Shown here piece by piece: positions 7,407 to 18,025 of a stretch of DNA of 33,349 nucleotides. The DNA comes from Thermaceae bacterium (GTDB lineage Bacteria > Deinococcota > Deinococci > Deinococcales > Marinithermaceae). Each line of letters starts with the position of its first letter. The stretch's first letter is position 1. The notes under the pieces are model-generated. The model made no database searches. It saw only the letters and a list, made by a program, of their open reading frames with translations, and was not told the origin of the DNA. The DNA lies in contig JAMOVS010000059.1 in assembly GCA_027061845.1 (NCBI GenBank), positions 1-33,349 of the forward strand, in the 5' to 3' direction. Position numbers and translations under genes: made by a program.

Positions 7407-9266
7407 ATGCTGCTCGACCGCATCCAAGGACCCGAAGACCTAAAACGCCTCTCCGAGGAGGAGCTCGCCGAGCTGGTCGAGGAGCTCCGCAGCGAGATCA
7501 TCCGGGTTACCGCCAAGACCGGCGGGCACCTGGCCTCGTCCCTCGGCGCGGTGGAGCTGATCGTGGCGTTGCACCGGGTCTTCGACTCGCCCAAAGACCG
7601 CATCCTCTTCGACGTCGGCCACCAGGCCTACGCCCACAAGCTCCTCACCGGCCGCCGCGAGCGCTTCGAGACCCTGCGCCAGGAGGGCGGCATCTCGGGC
7701 TTTACCAAGGTCAGCGAGTCCCCCCACGACGCCATCACCGTGGGCCACGCCTCGACGAGCCTCGCGAACGCCCTCGGCATGGCGCTGGCCCGGGACGCCC
7801 GCGGCGAGGACTACAAGATCGCCGTGGTCATCGGCGACGGCGCCCTCACCGGCGGGATGGCGCTGGCGGCGCTGAACAAGATCGGCGAGCTGGGCAAGGA
7901 TATGCTGATCGTCCTGAACGACAACGAGATGTCGATCAGCCCCAACGTCGGGGCCTTAAACCGCTACTTCCGGAGTCTTCAAGTACAGCGCTGGCTGCAG
8001 GACGCCGAGGAGCGGGGCAAGCGGGTGCTGGAGCGGATCTCGCCCCGGCTCTACGAGCTCGCCGACCGCGCCAAGGAGGCGGCCAAGCTGGTGCTGCACC
8101 AGGAAAACCCCTTCTACGCCTGGCGCATCCGCTACGTGGGCCCGGTGGACGGGCACGACCTCGCGGGGCTGATCTACCTGCTCGATCACCTCAAGGACCT
8201 GAAAGGGCCTACCCTGCTCCACATCGTCACCAAGAAGGGCTACGGCTACAAGCTGGCGGAGGAGGACCCGGTGAACTGGCACGGGGTCGGCCCCTTCGAC
8301 CCCGACGCCCCGCCCAAGAAGGGCAAGGGCTACTCCTGGTCGCTCGCCTTTGGCGACGCGTTGGTCGAGCTCGCCGAGGAGGACGAGTGCATCTTCGCCA
8401 TCACCCCGGCGATGCGGGAGGGCTCGGGGCTCACCGAGTACGCCCGCCGTTTCCCCGAGCGCTACGTCGACGTGGGCATCGCCGAGGACGTGGCGGTGAC
8501 CACCGGGGCGGGGCTCGCGCTCGGGGGGATGAAGCCGGTGGTGGCGATCTACTCCACCTTTTTGCAGCGGGCGGTGGACCAGGTGATCCACGACGTCGCC
8601 ATCGAGAACCTGGACGTGGTCTTCGCCATCGACCGGGCCGGGGTGGTGGGGGCCGACGGCCCCACCCACCACGGCGTCTTCGACCTGGCCATCTTGCGCC
8701 CCGTGCCCAACCTGAAGATCCTCGCCCCCAAGGACGCCGCCGAGCTCCGGGCGATGCTCAAGGCGGCGCTAAAGGTCGGCGGTCCGGTGGCGATCCGCTA
8801 CCCCCGGGGCAAGGTGGCGCCGGCGGAGCCCGGCACCTGGCCCGAGATCGCCTGGGGGAGCTGGGAGGTCTTGAAGCCGGGCAGCGAGGCGATGATCCTG
8901 GCCTTCGGCAAGACCCTGGAATACGCCCTGGCCGCCGCCGGCGACGACCCCCGGGTGGGGGTGGTGAACGCCCGCTTCTTGAAGCCGCTGGACGAGGCGA
9001 TGCTAAGGCGGCTGGCGCAGGAGGGGAAAAAGCTCCTCACCGTCGAGGACCACCAGCTCGCCGGCGGCTTCGGCTCGGCGGTGCTCGAGGCGCTGGAGAG
9101 GATGGGGCTCAAAGCCGAGGTCCAAAGGCTCGGCCTGCCCGACCGCTTTACCGACCAGGGCAAGATCGAAAGCCTGCACGAAAAGGCGGGGATCGGCCCC
9201 GAGGGCATCCGCCGGGCGCTCGCCGAGTGGGGGATCGTGCTCTCGCCGGCCAGCAAGAGCGCCTAG
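7407..9266 (+). CDS. dxs: 1-deoxy-D-xylulose-5-phosphate synthase
   Basis: Condenses pyruvate and glyceraldehyde 3-phosphate to DXP, the entry step of the MEP isoprenoid pathway, using thiamine diphosphate. The 619-residue length is normal. Visible marks are [14 protein letters not shown] near residue 37, [15 protein letters not shown] (ThDP/Mg site), the catalytic glutamate segment [36 protein letters not shown], and the C-terminal transketolase-like domain beginning near RYPRGK. The usual EQHAVT is EDVAVT here, a variation I recall also in Deinococcus relatives. The ATG at 7407 has GAGGAG in good position. It is the last gene of a plus-strand unit and is followed by a hairpin. Confidence 0.96.
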   Translation: MLLDRIQGPEDLKRLSEEELAELVEELRSEIIRVTAKTGGHLASSLGAVELIVALHRVFDSPKDRILFDVGHQAYAHKLLTGRRERFETLRQEGGISGFTKVSESPHDAITVGHASTSLANALGMALARDARGEDYKIAVVIGDGALTGGMALAALNKIGELGKDMLIVLNDNEMSISPNVGALNRYFRSLQVQRWLQDAEERGKRVLERISPRLYELADRAKEAAKLVLHQENPFYAWRIRYVGPVDGHDLAGLIYLLDHLKDLKGPTLLHIVTKKGYGYKLAEEDPVNWHGVGPFDPDAPPKKGKGYSWSLAFGDALVELAEEDECIFAITPAMREGSGLTEYARRFPERYVDVGIAEDVAVTTGAGLALGGMKPVVAIYSTFLQRAVDQVIHDVAIENLDVVFAIDRAGVVGADGPTHHGVFDLAILRPVPNLKILAPKDAAELRAMLKAALKVGGPVAIRYPRGKVAPAEPGTWPEIAWGSWEVLKPGSEAMILAFGKTLEYALAAAGDDPRVGVVNARFLKPLDEAMLRRLAQEGKKLLTVEDHQLAGGFGSAVLEALERMGLKAEVQRLGLPDRFTDQGKIESLHEKAGIGPEGIRRALAEWGIVLSPASKSA

Positions 9267-9276
9267 ATAAGGCGAA

Positions 9277-9300
9277 GGCCGGGCGACGGCGCGCCCGGCC
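9277..9300. terminator. GC hairpin between convergent dxs and rny
   Basis: A perfect 9-bp stem (9277-9285 with 9292-9300) with a 6-base loop lies in the 49-base gap between the two convergent stops. There is no T-run on either side, so termination is inferred from position and stem strength only. Confidence 0.6.
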
Positions 9301-9315
9301 CCGGCCGCGTGGGGA

Positions 9316-11055
9316 TCAACGGGCGTGGTCCACCGCCCGCACCTCGCGCACCACCGTGACCTGGACCTCGCCGGGGTAGTCCATGTCGCGCTCGATGCGG
9401 CGGGCGATCTCGCGGGCGAGCAGGGCGGCCTTGTGGTCGGTGACCTTGCCCGGCTCGACGATCACCCGCACCTCGCGGCCGGCCTGGACGGCGAAGGCCT
9501 GGTCGACGCCGGGGAAGCTGGTGGCGATCTTCTCCAGCTGCTCCAGCCGCTTGATGTAGTCCTCCAGCGACTCCCGCCGGGCCCCCGGCCGGGCGGCGCT
9601 GACCGCGTCGGCGGCGGCGACCAGCACGGCGTAGGGGGTCTCGGCGTTCTCCGGGTCGTGGTGGTGGGCGATCGCGTCCAGGACCTCCTTGCTCTCGCCG
9701 AAGCGCTTGGCCAGCTGGAGGCCGATCTCGACGTGGGAGCCCTCGATCTCCCGGTCCACGCTCTTGCCGATGTCGTGGAGCAGCCCGGCGCGGCGGGCGA
9801 TCGCCGGATCGTAGCCCAGCTCGGCGGCCAGGATGCCGGCGACGTGGGCCACCTGCACCGAGTGGGCGAGCACGTTCTGGCCGTAGGAGGTGCGGAAGTG
9901 GAGCCGGCCCAGAAGCTGCACCAGCCCGGGTTTTAGCCCCATCACCCCGGCCTCGAGGGCGGCCTCCTCGCCGCGCTCGTAGAGGAAGTGCTTCATCTCC
10001 TCCTTGGCCTTCTCCACCACCTCCTCGATCCGGGTGGGGTTGATGCGACCGTCGGCGACCAGCTCCTCGAGCGCCATGCGGGCGATCTCGCGCCGGAGGG
10101 GGTTGAAGGAGGAGAGGATCACCGCCTCCGGGGTGTCGTCGATGATCAGGTCCACCCCGGTGAGGGCCTCGAAGGCCCGGATGTTCCGCCCCTCGCGGCC
10201 GATGATCCGGCCCTTCATCGCGTCCGAGGGGATGGGCACCACGCTGACCGCCAGCTGGCTGGCCACCTCCGAGGCCTGGCGCTGGATCGCCTGGGCCAGG
10301 ATCTCGGCGGCCTTCCTCTTGGCCTCGAGCCGGGCCTTCTCCATCGCCGCCTTGACCTTGAGCGCCCGCTCCTCCTCGAGCTCGGCCTCGAGCTTTTCGA
10401 AGAGCCGCCGCTCGGCCTCCTCGCGGGTGAGGCCGGCGACCTCCTCGAGCTTGAGCTCGATCTCGCGCTCCTTTTCCTTGAGGTGCTCCTCCCAGGTCTT
10501 GAGCTCTTCCTCCTTGGCCGAGAGCCGTTCCTCGAGCTCGTCCAGCCGGGCGGCCCGGGCGTCGAGCTGCTCGCCGCGGCGGACCAGCCGCTCGTCGAGC
10601 TTCTTGAGCTCCTCCCGCTCGCGCCTGAGGTCCTCCCAGGCGGCCTCGAGCCGGCGGCGCTCCTTTTCCAGCTCGGCCCGCTCCCGCTCCAGGTCGGCGG
10701 CCAGCCGCTCCCGCTCGCGGCGGGCCTCCTCCACCAGCCGGGTGCGCTCCTTTTCCAGCTCGGCCTGGATCTGGCTCCGCTCCTCCTTCAGCCGGGTCTC
10801 GATCTCGGCCAGGCGGGCCTTGGCCTCGCGCTCGGCCTGGGTGCGGAGCTCTTTGACCTCGGAACGGGCGGCCTCGAGCAGTTCCCGGGCCTCCCGCTTG
10901 GCCTCCTCAACCACCCGCCGGGCCTCCTCCTCGGCGGCCCGGCGGATCTCCTCGGTGGAGATCTGGGGTTTTTCTGCGGGGCGCTTCAGGAGCAGGAAGA
11001 AGCCCCCCGCCAGCACCAGCAAAACGAGGACCAGTAGGGTTTCGAGTAAGCCCAT
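9316..11055 (-). CDS. rny: Ribonuclease Y
   Basis: A membrane-anchored endoribonuclease that starts mRNA decay. The 579 residues are about 60 more than the usual Bacillus form, mostly through a long coiled coil. The order is: one N-terminal membrane segment (residues 3-23); a highly charged coiled coil (about 30-260, dense in E/R/L); a KH domain with [11 protein letters not shown] (282-292); and an HD domain with the metal-binding HD pair at His427-Asp428 in [10 protein letters not shown] and HHHDPE near 464. The ATG at 11055 is preceded by AGGGGGAGG, and the gene starts 9 bases after the recA stop, so it is the fourth gene of the cinA-thpR-recA-rny operon. Confidence 0.96.
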   Translation of the reverse strand: MGLLETLLVLVLLVLAGGFFLLLKRPAEKPQISTEEIRRAAEEEARRVVEEAKREARELLEAARSEVKELRTQAEREAKARLAEIETRLKEERSQIQAELEKERTRLVEEARRERERLAADLERERAELEKERRRLEAAWEDLRREREELKKLDERLVRRGEQLDARAARLDELEERLSAKEEELKTWEEHLKEKEREIELKLEEVAGLTREEAERRLFEKLEAELEEERALKVKAAMEKARLEAKRKAAEILAQAIQRQASEVASQLAVSVVPIPSDAMKGRIIGREGRNIRAFEALTGVDLIIDDTPEAVILSSFNPLRREIARMALEELVADGRINPTRIEEVVEKAKEEMKHFLYERGEEAALEAGVMGLKPGLVQLLGRLHFRTSYGQNVLAHSVQVAHVAGILAAELGYDPAIARRAGLLHDIGKSVDREIEGSHVEIGLQLAKRFGESKEVLDAIAHHHDPENAETPYAVLVAAADAVSAARPGARRESLEDYIKRLEQLEKIATSFPGVDQAFAVQAGREVRVIVEPGKVTDHKAALLAREIARRIERDMDYPGEVQVTVVREVRAVDHAR

Positions 11056-11064
11056 GGCCTCCCC

Positions 11065-12093
11065 CTAGGCTTCCTCGGCGTTCGGCTCGGCGGTGAGAAT
11101 GCCGGTTTTTTCCAGTACCTTGGCCCGGATCTCCTCGGCCAGCTCGGGGTTCTCCCTGAGGTACTCGGCGGCCCGCTCCTTGCCCTGCCCGAGCCGCAGG
11201 TCGCCGTAGGAGAGCCAGGAACCGGCCTTGTCGATGATGCCCTGGTCGACCGCCACCGTGACCAGGTCGGTCATGGGGTCGATGCCGCGGCCGAAGTAGA
11301 GTTCGAGCTCGACCTCCTTGAAGGGCGGGGCCAGCTTGTTCTTGGTCACCTTGACCTTGACCCGGTTGCCGATGGGGGTGTCCTTCCTCTTGATCGGCTG
11401 GCCGATCCGCCGCACGTCGAGCCGTACCGAGGCGTAGAACTTGAGCGCCCGGCCGCCCGGGGTGGTCTCCGGGTTGCCGTACATCACCCCCACCTTCTCC
11501 CGCAGCTGGTTGATGAAGATGGCGGCGGTGTTTGACTTGGAGAGCACGGCGGTGAGCTTCCTGAGCGCCTGGCTCATCAGCCGGGCCTGGAGGCCGACGT
11601 GGGCGTCGCCCATCTCGCCCTCGATCTCGGCCGCCGGCACCAGCGCCGCCACCGAGTCGACCACGATCACGTCCACCGCTCCCGAGCGCACCAGGAGCTC
11701 GGCGATCTCGAGCGCCTGCTCGCCGGTGTCGGGCTGGCTGATCAGGAGGTCGTCGGTGTCCACCCCCAGCGCCCGGGCGTAGTTGGGGTCGAGGGCGTGC
11801 TCGGCGTCGATGAAGGCGGCGACCCCACCCTGACGCTGCGCCTGGGCGATCACGTGCAGGGCCAGGGTGGTCTTGCCCCCGGCCTCGGGGCCGTAGATCT
11901 CGGTGATCCGGCCCCGGGGGATGCCGCCGATGCCCAGCGCCACGTCCAGCGCCAGGCTCCCGGTGGGAATGACGTCGACCCGCTGCCGCGGGGCCTCGCC
12001 GAGGCGCATGATGGCCCCGGTTCCAAACCGTTTCTCGATGGTTTTGAGCGTGCTTTCCAGTACCTTTTCCTTATCGCTTTCCACGCTATTCAC
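11065..12093 (-). CDS. recA: Recombinase A
   Basis: An ATP-dependent strand-exchange protein of homologous recombination, 342 residues. The Walker A motif is GPEAGGKTT (residues 68-76; most bacteria have GPESSGKTT). The Walker B region is [10 protein letters not shown], and the [22 protein letters not shown]-binding loop 2 region is intact, as is the C-terminal domain. The start is GTG at 12093, overlapping the TGA of thpR as GTGA; a second in-frame GTG three codons later is an alternative start. It lies in the cinA-thpR-recA order known from Deinococcus, where the operon responds to DNA damage. No LexA-type box was recognised. Confidence 0.98.
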   Translation of the reverse strand: MNSVESDKEKVLESTLKTIEKRFGTGAIMRLGEAPRQRVDVIPTGSLALDVALGIGGIPRGRITEIYGPEAGGKTTLALHVIAQAQRQGGVAAFIDAEHALDPNYARALGVDTDDLLISQPDTGEQALEIAELLVRSGAVDVIVVDSVAALVPAAEIEGEMGDAHVGLQARLMSQALRKLTAVLSKSNTAAIFINQLREKVGVMYGNPETTPGGRALKFYASVRLDVRRIGQPIKRKDTPIGNRVKVKVTKNKLAPPFKEVELELYFGRGIDPMTDLVTVAVDQGIIDKAGSWLSYGDLRLGQGKERAAEYLRENPELAEEIRAKVLEKTGILTAEPNAEEA

Positions 12094-12605
12094 ACCCCTT
12101 TGAGCGGAAAGGTCTCGACGACGCGGTAGGTCGGTCCTTTGGGCGAAAGCTTGGACTCCACCAGGGCCAGCTTTTGTACCGGGAACTCGAGGTCGAACAC
12201 CACCGGGGCCACCCGCGGTGCCGGGCCCTTCTTGCGGGCCAGGGTGATGTGGGGCTTGAAGGGCTTGTGGTCGGCGAACTCGGGCAGCGAGGTGCGCAAG
12301 CCCGCGGCCAGCTCTTCGAAGCCCTCACCCTCGGCCTTGGCGAACCAGACCCGCGGGGCGCCCGCCTCCGGAAAGTGGCCGGTGCCCCTGACCCGGGCGG
12401 TGAAGGCGGGAACGCTTTGGGCCACGTCCCGCCCGATGCCCTTGAGCTCGCCCAGGCGCTCCTCGGGAACGTCGCCCAGAAAGAGCAGGGTGAGGTGCAT
12501 CTGGTGGGGGGGTACCGGCTTCCACCTGCCCACCAGCCCCTCTTGGGCCTTCGCCAGCTTTTTCGCGACCTCGTCCGGTACAAAGACGGCGTAGAAGAGC
12601 CTCAT
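12090..12605 (-). CDS. thpR: RNA 2',3'-cyclic phosphodiesterase (LigT/ThpR)
   Basis: A 171-residue 2H phosphoesterase that opens 2',3'-cyclic phosphate ends of RNA. The two HxTL motifs that give the family its name are His37 (HLTLLFLG) and His119 (HITLARKK). The length is typical. The start ATG at 12605 overlaps the end of cinA by 4 bases (ATGA), and its own TGA overlaps the recA start, so the three genes are translationally coupled. The role of ThpR in a recA operon is not established; RNA-end or tRNA repair after damage is an inference. Confidence 0.93.
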   Translation of the reverse strand: MRLFYAVFVPDEVAKKLAKAQEGLVGRWKPVPPHQMHLTLLFLGDVPEERLGELKGIGRDVAQSVPAFTARVRGTGHFPEAGAPRVWFAKAEGEGFEELAAGLRTSLPEFADHKPFKPHITLARKKGPAPRVAPVVFDLEFPVQKLALVESKLSPKGPTYRVVETFPLKGV

Positions 12606-13768
12606 CCTTCACTCCAGAAGTAGGCGAGCGCGGCGTACGCGGCCCGCAGACGTATCGATTCGCGACCCTGGTCGGGGAAGCGATACCCCCGCGCCCGGCT
12701 CCCCCCGGCGTCGGAAAGGCCCACGTACACGGTGCCGGGGGGGTGGCCTTCGAGCGGGTCGGGGCCCGCCACCCCGGTGACGGCGAGCCCGTAGTCGGCG
12801 CCCAGAAAGACCCGAGCCGCCTCGGCCATGGCGCGCGCGGTCTCGGCGCTCACCTGGCCGTGGGCGCGGAGCACCGTTTCGGGGACGCCGAAACGGACCT
12901 TCGCCTCACGGGTATACGATACCATACCCCCTCTATAAACCTTGGAAACCTTGGGCTCGCCGGTGATCAGCTCGGAGAGCAAGCCGCCGGTCAGCGATTC
13001 CATGACCGCCAGGGTCTTCCCCTCGGCCTTGAGCTTTTTATGCACCAGGGCGGGGAGGGTATCCTCGTCCTCGCCCCAGATCTTCCCCTTCAACTTCTTG
13101 CGGATGCGTTTGGTGAGGTCCGGGTCTGCCACCACCAGCTCCACCCCCCAGGGTTTGGCGTAGACCCCGAGCTCGCCGAGGGTCTCGCCCAGGATGCGGT
13201 AGAGGTCGGACTCGCCGAGGCCGAAGGTCTTTAAGACCTTGCGGTAGCGGGGCGTTTTCTCGAGCCCGAGCTCCTTTTTCGCCGCCTGCCACATCGGCCG
13301 CCACTCCGCCGGCGGCCCCGGCAGTGCCACCAGCGTTTTCCCGCCCTCTTGCCAGAGAAAGCCCGGGGCGGTGCCCCTGGGGTTTTCCAGCCAGCGGGCG
13401 CCGGCGGGCTTTTTCGCCTGTTTTTCGTTGATTTTGGGCATGGGTTTTCCGAGCCGTTGGAAGAAGGTCCGGATGGCTTCGAACGCCTCGGGGTCGAACT
13501 CGAGCTCGCGGCCGAGGGCCTGGGCCACCGCCTCCCGGGTGACGTCGTCGGGGGTGGGGCCGAGGCCGCCGGTGACCACCACCAGGTCGCTATGGGAAAG
13601 GGCGTGCTCGAGCTCCCGGACGAGCGGCTCCCGTTCGTCCGCCACCCGGTAGCTGACCTCGACTCGGGCGCCGTGCTCGGCGAGGTCGGCCGCCAGCTCG
13701 GCGGTGTTGGTGTCCAGGGTATGGCCGAGGAGAAGCTCGCTCCCCACGCCGAAGACAGAGGCCTTCAC
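12602..13768 (-). CDS. cinA: CinA family protein, competence/NMN deamidase-type
   Basis: A two-domain protein of 388 residues. The N-terminal molybdopterin-binding-like domain carries [13 protein letters not shown] and [15 protein letters not shown] and is associated with ADP-ribose pyrophosphatase activity in the family. The C-terminal PncC-like domain (from about residue 245) carries [13 protein letters not shown] and GVAGPDP and is associated with NMN deamidation in pyridine-nucleotide recycling. The start is GTG at 13768; TAAGTT lies 6 bases upstream and no Shine-Dalgarno is seen, so a leaderless start is likely. It is the first gene of the cinA-thpR-recA-rny operon. In Deinococcus and Streptococcus, cinA-recA linkage accompanies DNA damage or competence control. 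Confidence 0.95.
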   Translation of the reverse strand: MKASVFGVGSELLLGHTLDTNTAELAADLAEHGARVEVSYRVADEREPLVRELEHALSHSDLVVVTGGLGPTPDDVTREAVAQALGRELEFDPEAFEAIRTFFQRLGKPMPKINEKQAKKPAGARWLENPRGTAPGFLWQEGGKTLVALPGPPAEWRPMWQAAKKELGLEKTPRYRKVLKTFGLGESDLYRILGETLGELGVYAKPWGVELVVADPDLTKRIRKKLKGKIWGEDEDTLPALVHKKLKAEGKTLAVMESLTGGLLSELITGEPKVSKVYRGGMVSYTREAKVRFGVPETVLRAHGQVSAETARAMAEAARVFLGADYGLAVTGVAGPDPLEGHPPGTVYVGLSDAGGSRARGYRFPDQGRESIRLRAAYAALAYFWSEG

Positions 13769-13774
13769 CCCTCT

Positions 13775-13780
13775 AACTTA
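13775..13780 (-). promoter_or_regulatory. Leaderless -10 box TAAGTT of the cinA-recA operon
   Basis: TAAGTT on the minus strand ends 6 bases before the GTG start of cinA. No -35 with recognisable TTG was found 16-18 bases further upstream, so an activator or another sigma contact may be needed. Confidence 0.5.
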
Positions 13781-13784
13781 CCCG

Positions 13785-13790
13785 TACACT
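13785..13790 (+). promoter_or_regulatory. Possible -10 box TACACT for the M42 peptidase operon
   Basis: TACACT lies 38 bases before the ATG at 13829, giving a short leader that includes the inverted repeat 13798-13814 and a GGGGAGG ribosome site. A CTTCAC (13763-13768) at 16-base spacing is a poor -35. Confidence 0.35.
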
Positions 13791-13797
13791 GGGGAGG

Positions 13798-13814
13798 GGT
13801 GCCCCCGGGGCACC
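13798..13814. repeat. 17-base perfect inverted repeat in the cinA/M42 divergent region
   Basis: Arms GGTGCCCC (13798-13805) and GGGGCACC (13807-13814) flank a single central base. It ends immediately before the Shine-Dalgarno of the M42 gene and lies 30-46 bases upstream of the cinA start. It could be an operator for either gene or, less likely given the 1-base centre, an mRNA hairpin. Confidence 0.5.
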
Positions 13815-13828
13815 GGGGAGGTGGAACG

Positions 13829-14883
<1,055 letters not shown>

Positions 14884-14887
<4 letters not shown>

Positions 14888-15189
14888 CCCTGGACCAGCT
14901 TCAGGCCGAGGTCGACGCCTGGATCAAAAGTTTTAAGACCGGCTACTTCCCGCCGCTACTCCAGCTCGCCCGCCTGGTGGAGGAGGTGGGCGAGCTCTCC
15001 CGGGTCCTCTCCCACCGCGAGGGGAAGAACCCCAAACCAGGGGAGGACCCGGGGGACCTTGAAGAAGAGATCGGCGACGTCCTCTTCGTCCTCGCCTCGT
15101 TGGCGAACCGCGAGGGGGTGAGCCTCGAGGCCGCCTTCAAGAAGGTGATGGCGAAGTACCGCGCCCGCGACCGGGGGCGGTGGGAGTAG
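14884..15189 (+). CDS. MazG-like nucleotide pyrophosphohydrolase
   Basis: A 101-residue single-domain MazG-type protein expected to hydrolyse nucleoside triphosphates to monophosphates and pyrophosphate. The metal-binding helices show LVEEVGELSRVL and EEEIGDVLFVLASLAN, the EExxE and ExxD pattern of the family. It is a short, one-domain form like those called MazG-like or YabN-tail rather than the two-domain MazG. It starts with GTG at 14884, overlapping the upstream TGA by 4 bases (GTGA), so it is coupled to the M42 peptidase. The substrate is not known. Confidence 0.85.
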
Positions 15190-15205
15190 CCGCCAGCGTA
15201 GGGTT

Positions 15206-15211
15206 TACCAT
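15206..15211 (+). promoter_or_regulatory. Leaderless -10 box TACCAT for the ABC exporter
   Basis: TACCAT ends 6 bases before the ATG at 15218, where no Shine-Dalgarno exists. This gives the two ABC genes their own promoter despite the short gap to the MazG-like gene. Confidence 0.6.
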
Positions 15212-15217
15212 CGTTGC

Positions 15218-16144
15218 ATGGAGGCGGTGCTCGAGGCCCGGGGCCTCCGCAAGGCCTACCCCGCCCGCAGCGGGCCGGTGGTGGCGGTGGACGGGGTGGA
15301 CCTGACGCTCGCCCCCGGCGAGGTGCTCGCCTTCCTGGGCCCCAACGGGGCGGGCAAGACCACCACCATCAAGATGATCGCCGGCCTGGTCCTGCCCGAC
15401 GCCGGCCAGGTGCGAATCGAGGGCCGGGACCCGCACCGGGACCCGGCCGCGCTGGCCCGGGTGGGGGCGGTGCTGGAGGGCAACCGCAACGTCTACTGGC
15501 GGCTCACGCCGCTGGAGAACCTGGAGTACTTCGGGGTGCTCCGGGGCCTTTCCGCCGCCACCGCCCGCCGGCGGGGGCGGCGGATGCTGGAGCGCTTCGG
15601 GCTTTTGGAGAAGGCGCGGGTCCTCACCCAGCAGCTTTCCCGGGGAATGCAGCAAAAGCTCGCCATTGCCGTCGCCCTGGTCCACCGGCCCCGGCTCCTG
15701 CTCCTCGACGAGCCCACCCTCGGGCTCGACGTCGAGGCCGCCGAGCGCGTCAAGGCGCTGATCCGGGAGCTCGCCGCCGAGGGCCAGGCCATCCTCCTCA
15801 CCACCCACCAACTCGCCGTCGCCGAGGCGCTCTCGCACCGGGTGGCGATCATCCGCAAGGGCCGGATCGTCGCCGAGGATCGCACCCAGGCCCTCCTGGC
15901 CCAGTTTTCCGGCGAGCACTACCGGATCGAGCTGGCCGTCGAGCCGGACCCGGAGCGCCGGCGCCGGCTCTCGGCGCTGGGGGCCCGGGTGGAGGGCGCT
16001 CGGGTGGTCTACGCCGGCGAGGAGGAGGGGCTTTGGCGGGTGCTCGAGGTGCTCCGTCCCCTGCCGCTCGTGCGCCTGGAGCGGCACCGAGCCGACCTGA
16101 CCGAGGTTTTTCTGCGCCTGGTCCAGGAGGAGGCCGATGCTTAG
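15218..16144 (+). CDS. ABC transporter ATP-binding protein (ABC-2 type exporter)
   Basis: A 308-residue ATPase that should drive the permease encoded immediately downstream. Walker A is GPNGAGKTT (residues 41-49), the signature is LSRGMQQK (140-147), Walker B is LLLLDEPTLGLD (160-171) and the switch histidine is in TTHQ. The C-terminal 80 residues after the nucleotide-binding domain form the extension typical of DrrA/CcmA-like exporters. The cargo (drug, lipid or polysaccharide) cannot be deduced. The stop codon lies inside the permease gene (8-base overlap). Confidence 0.93.
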   Translation: MEAVLEARGLRKAYPARSGPVVAVDGVDLTLAPGEVLAFLGPNGAGKTTTIKMIAGLVLPDAGQVRIEGRDPHRDPAALARVGAVLEGNRNVYWRLTPLENLEYFGVLRGLSAATARRRGRRMLERFGLLEKARVLTQQLSRGMQQKLAIAVALVHRPRLLLLDEPTLGLDVEAAERVKALIRELAAEGQAILLTTHQLAVAEALSHRVAIIRKGRIVAEDRTQALLAQFSGEHYRIELAVEPDPERRRRLSALGARVEGARVVYAGEEEGLWRVLEVLRPLPLVRLERHRADLTEVFLRLVQEEADA

Positions 16145-16910
16145 GCTGATCGCGATCGAGTTCAAACGGGGCCTTTTGATGCTCCGCCGCTACCCGGTCG
16201 AGATGGCCGGTCAGCTGGTGGTGATCACCCTGATCTTCTACGGGCTCTTCCTGGGGGCCCGCTACGTCGCCGGCCCCGCCGCCCAGTTCGGAGACCGCCT
16301 GGACGCGCTGATCGTGGGCTACGTGCTCTGGACCCTGACGATGTTCGCCGTCGGCGACCTGAGCTGGGGGCTGATGAGCGAGGCCCGGGAAGGAACGCTG
16401 GAGCAGGTCTTTCTCTCGCCGTTTGGCCCGCTCCGGGTCTACCTGGCCCGAAACCTCGCCGCCCTGCTGGTCGTGCTCGCCTTCAACCTGGCAATCCTGC
16501 TCGTGCTGCTGGTGCTCACCGGAGCCCGGCTGCGGTTCGTCGGCGCGGCCCTTTGGCCCCTGCTGGCGGCCCTGCTATCCGCCTACGGGATCGGCTACGC
16601 CCTGGGGGCGATGGCGCTTTACTTCAAGCGGATCCAGGCGTTTTTGAACCTCTTTCAGTTCGTGATGATGTTCTTGATCATGGCCTCGCTGGAGCAGGCG
16701 CAAGGGCCGGCCCGCTTGGCCGGGGCCTTGCTGCCGGTGGCCCCGGCCGCCGGGATCTTGCGGGACCTGCTTGCCCGGGGCCTGCCCTTCGACCCCGGGG
16801 CCTTTGCGGTAGCGCTTTTCAACGGGCTCTTCTACCTGGCCCTGGGGCTTTGGCTTTTCCTCCGGGCGGTCCACCTGACCAAGCGGCGCGGCCTGCTCGG
16901 GGGTTACTAG
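16137..16910 (+). CDS. ABC-2 type transporter permease
   Basis: A 257-residue membrane protein with about six hydrophobic segments (around residues 22-45, 58-82, 104-130, 138-160, 170-190, 225-248). The ABC-2 family feature EGTLEQVFLSPFGP follows the second segment as an amphipathic coupling region. It starts with ATG at 16137 inside the end of the ATPase gene, so the pair is translationally coupled and forms one exporter. Its TAG is interlocked with the TAG of the convergent M20 peptidase gene in a shared CTAG, with no space for a terminator between them. Confidence 0.9.
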   Translation: MLRLIAIEFKRGLLMLRRYPVEMAGQLVVITLIFYGLFLGARYVAGPAAQFGDRLDALIVGYVLWTLTMFAVGDLSWGLMSEAREGTLEQVFLSPFGPLRVYLARNLAALLVVLAFNLAILLVLLVLTGARLRFVGAALWPLLAALLSAYGIGYALGAMALYFKRIQAFLNLFQFVMMFLIMASLEQAQGPARLAGALLPVAPAAGILRDLLARGLPFDPGAFAVALFNGLFYLALGLWLFLRAVHLTKRRGLLGGY

Positions 16911-18025
16911 CTCGAGGGGAAGGGCCCTTCGGCCAAGGCGGCGTAGACCTCGGCCGCCCGGACCAGGTCCTCTGCCCTTACCCGCTCCGCCTCGGTGTGG
17001 GCGAGCCTGGGGTCGCCGGGGCCGAGCCCGGCGGTGGCGATGCCGGCGGCGGCGGTGTAGCGGCCGTCGGTGGCGAAGAACCAGAGCGAGGGCGGTCCCG
17101 CCTCGCCGAGCACCCGCCGCCTGGCCAAAAGCAGCGCCTGGACCAAGGGGTGCTCCGGCGGGGTGACGAAGCCCGGGGTGTTCTCGAGCTCGCCGTGCTC
17201 CCAGAGCTCGGGCACCTCGGCCTCGGCGGGGAGGCCCCGGAGCAGCTCGGCCAGGAAGGCCCGCATCTCTTCGGGTGACTCCCCCACCGTGCGCCAGTCG
17301 AGGACCAGCTCGATCTTGCCCGGGGTGCGGTTTTGGCTCTCGGTGTCGGCCTTGAGGACGGTGGGGGTGAGCTGGCTCTTGCCCAGGAGCGGGTGGGTCC
17401 GGACCCGGGCCACCGCCAGCCGCGGGTAGAAGCGGCCCAGCGCCTGGTGGGGGTTTTCCCCCGGCGCCGCCAGGGCGGCGTGGTGGGGGTGGCCCGAAAA
17501 CCGCACCCGCACCCGGGCCACCCCGCGGTGGCCGTACTTGACCTCGAGATTCGAGGGCTCGGCGACGACGGCGGCGCCAAAGCGCTCGCCCATCGTCTTC
17601 ACCAGGTGCTCCGCCCCCCGGCCCCCGAGCTCTTCCTCGACCACGCTGGCGACGTAGACGTCGCGCCGGGGGCGGCGCCTTAAAAAGGCCTTCAGGTAGA
17701 CCGTCGCCGCCAGCGGTCCCTTGATGTCCACCGCCCCCCGGCCCCAGATCCGGCCCTCCTCGTCGAGGTGGCCGGAAAAGGGCGGGTGGGGCCAGGCGGC
17801 CTCGTCGCCCACGTCCACGTGGTCGAGGTGGCTGAGGAAGAGCCAGCCCGGGCCCGGCTCCTCGCCCCGGATGAGGCCGAGGGCGTTTCCCGCCTCGTCG
17901 ATCCAGGCCTCGTCGTAACCGAGCCGTTTGAACTCGGCCACCACCCGGCGGGCCAGGGGAGCCTCGGCGCCGGAGGGGCTCGGGAGCTGGATCAGCTCCC
18001 GGGCGAAGGCGATCAGTTCCTTCAC
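16907..18025 (-). CDS. M20 family metallopeptidase (peptide or acyl-amino-acid hydrolase)
   Basis: A 372-residue zinc hydrolase of the ArgE/DapE/CPG2 type. Metal ligands are His67 in SHLDHVD, Asp100 in GRGAVDIKGP and the glutamates of VVEEELGG (residues 130-132, one catalytic). The dimerisation or lid domain follows, with GHRGVARVRVRFSGHPHHAA. GTG at 18025 is chosen because it gives the family N-terminus and overlaps the upstream TGA as GTGA; an extension further upstream runs antisense-like through the permease gene. It is last in the peptide ABC operon, so cleavage of imported di- or oligopeptides is the simplest role. It differs from the LysK at 27652, which has its own biosynthetic context. 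Confidence 0.85.
   Translation of the reverse strand: MKELIAFARELIQLPSPSGAEAPLARRVVAEFKRLGYDEAWIDEAGNALGLIRGEEPGPGWLFLSHLDHVDVGDEAAWPHPPFSGHLDEEGRIWGRGAVDIKGPLAATVYLKAFLRRRPRRDVYVASVVEEELGGRGAEHLVKTMGERFGAAVVAEPSNLEVKYGHRGVARVRVRFSGHPHHAALAAPGENPHQALGRFYPRLAVARVRTHPLLGKSQLTPTVLKADTESQNRTPGKIELVLDWRTVGESPEEMRAFLAELLRGLPAEAEVPELWEHGELENTPGFVTPPEHPLVQALLLARRRVLGEAGPPSLWFFATDGRYTAAAGIATAGLGPGDPRLAHTEAERVRAEDLVRAAEVYAALAEGPFPSS

Noticed and set aside
13349-13828. Extension of the M42 peptidase upstream by 160 codons
   Set aside because: It is antisense to cinA; the ATG at 13829 has a strong ribosome site and gives the normal family length.
13769-13828. SOS (LexA) box upstream of cinA-recA
   Set aside because: Neither the CTGT-N8-ACAG nor the GAAC-N4-GTTC pattern is present; the only repeat is GC-rich and different.
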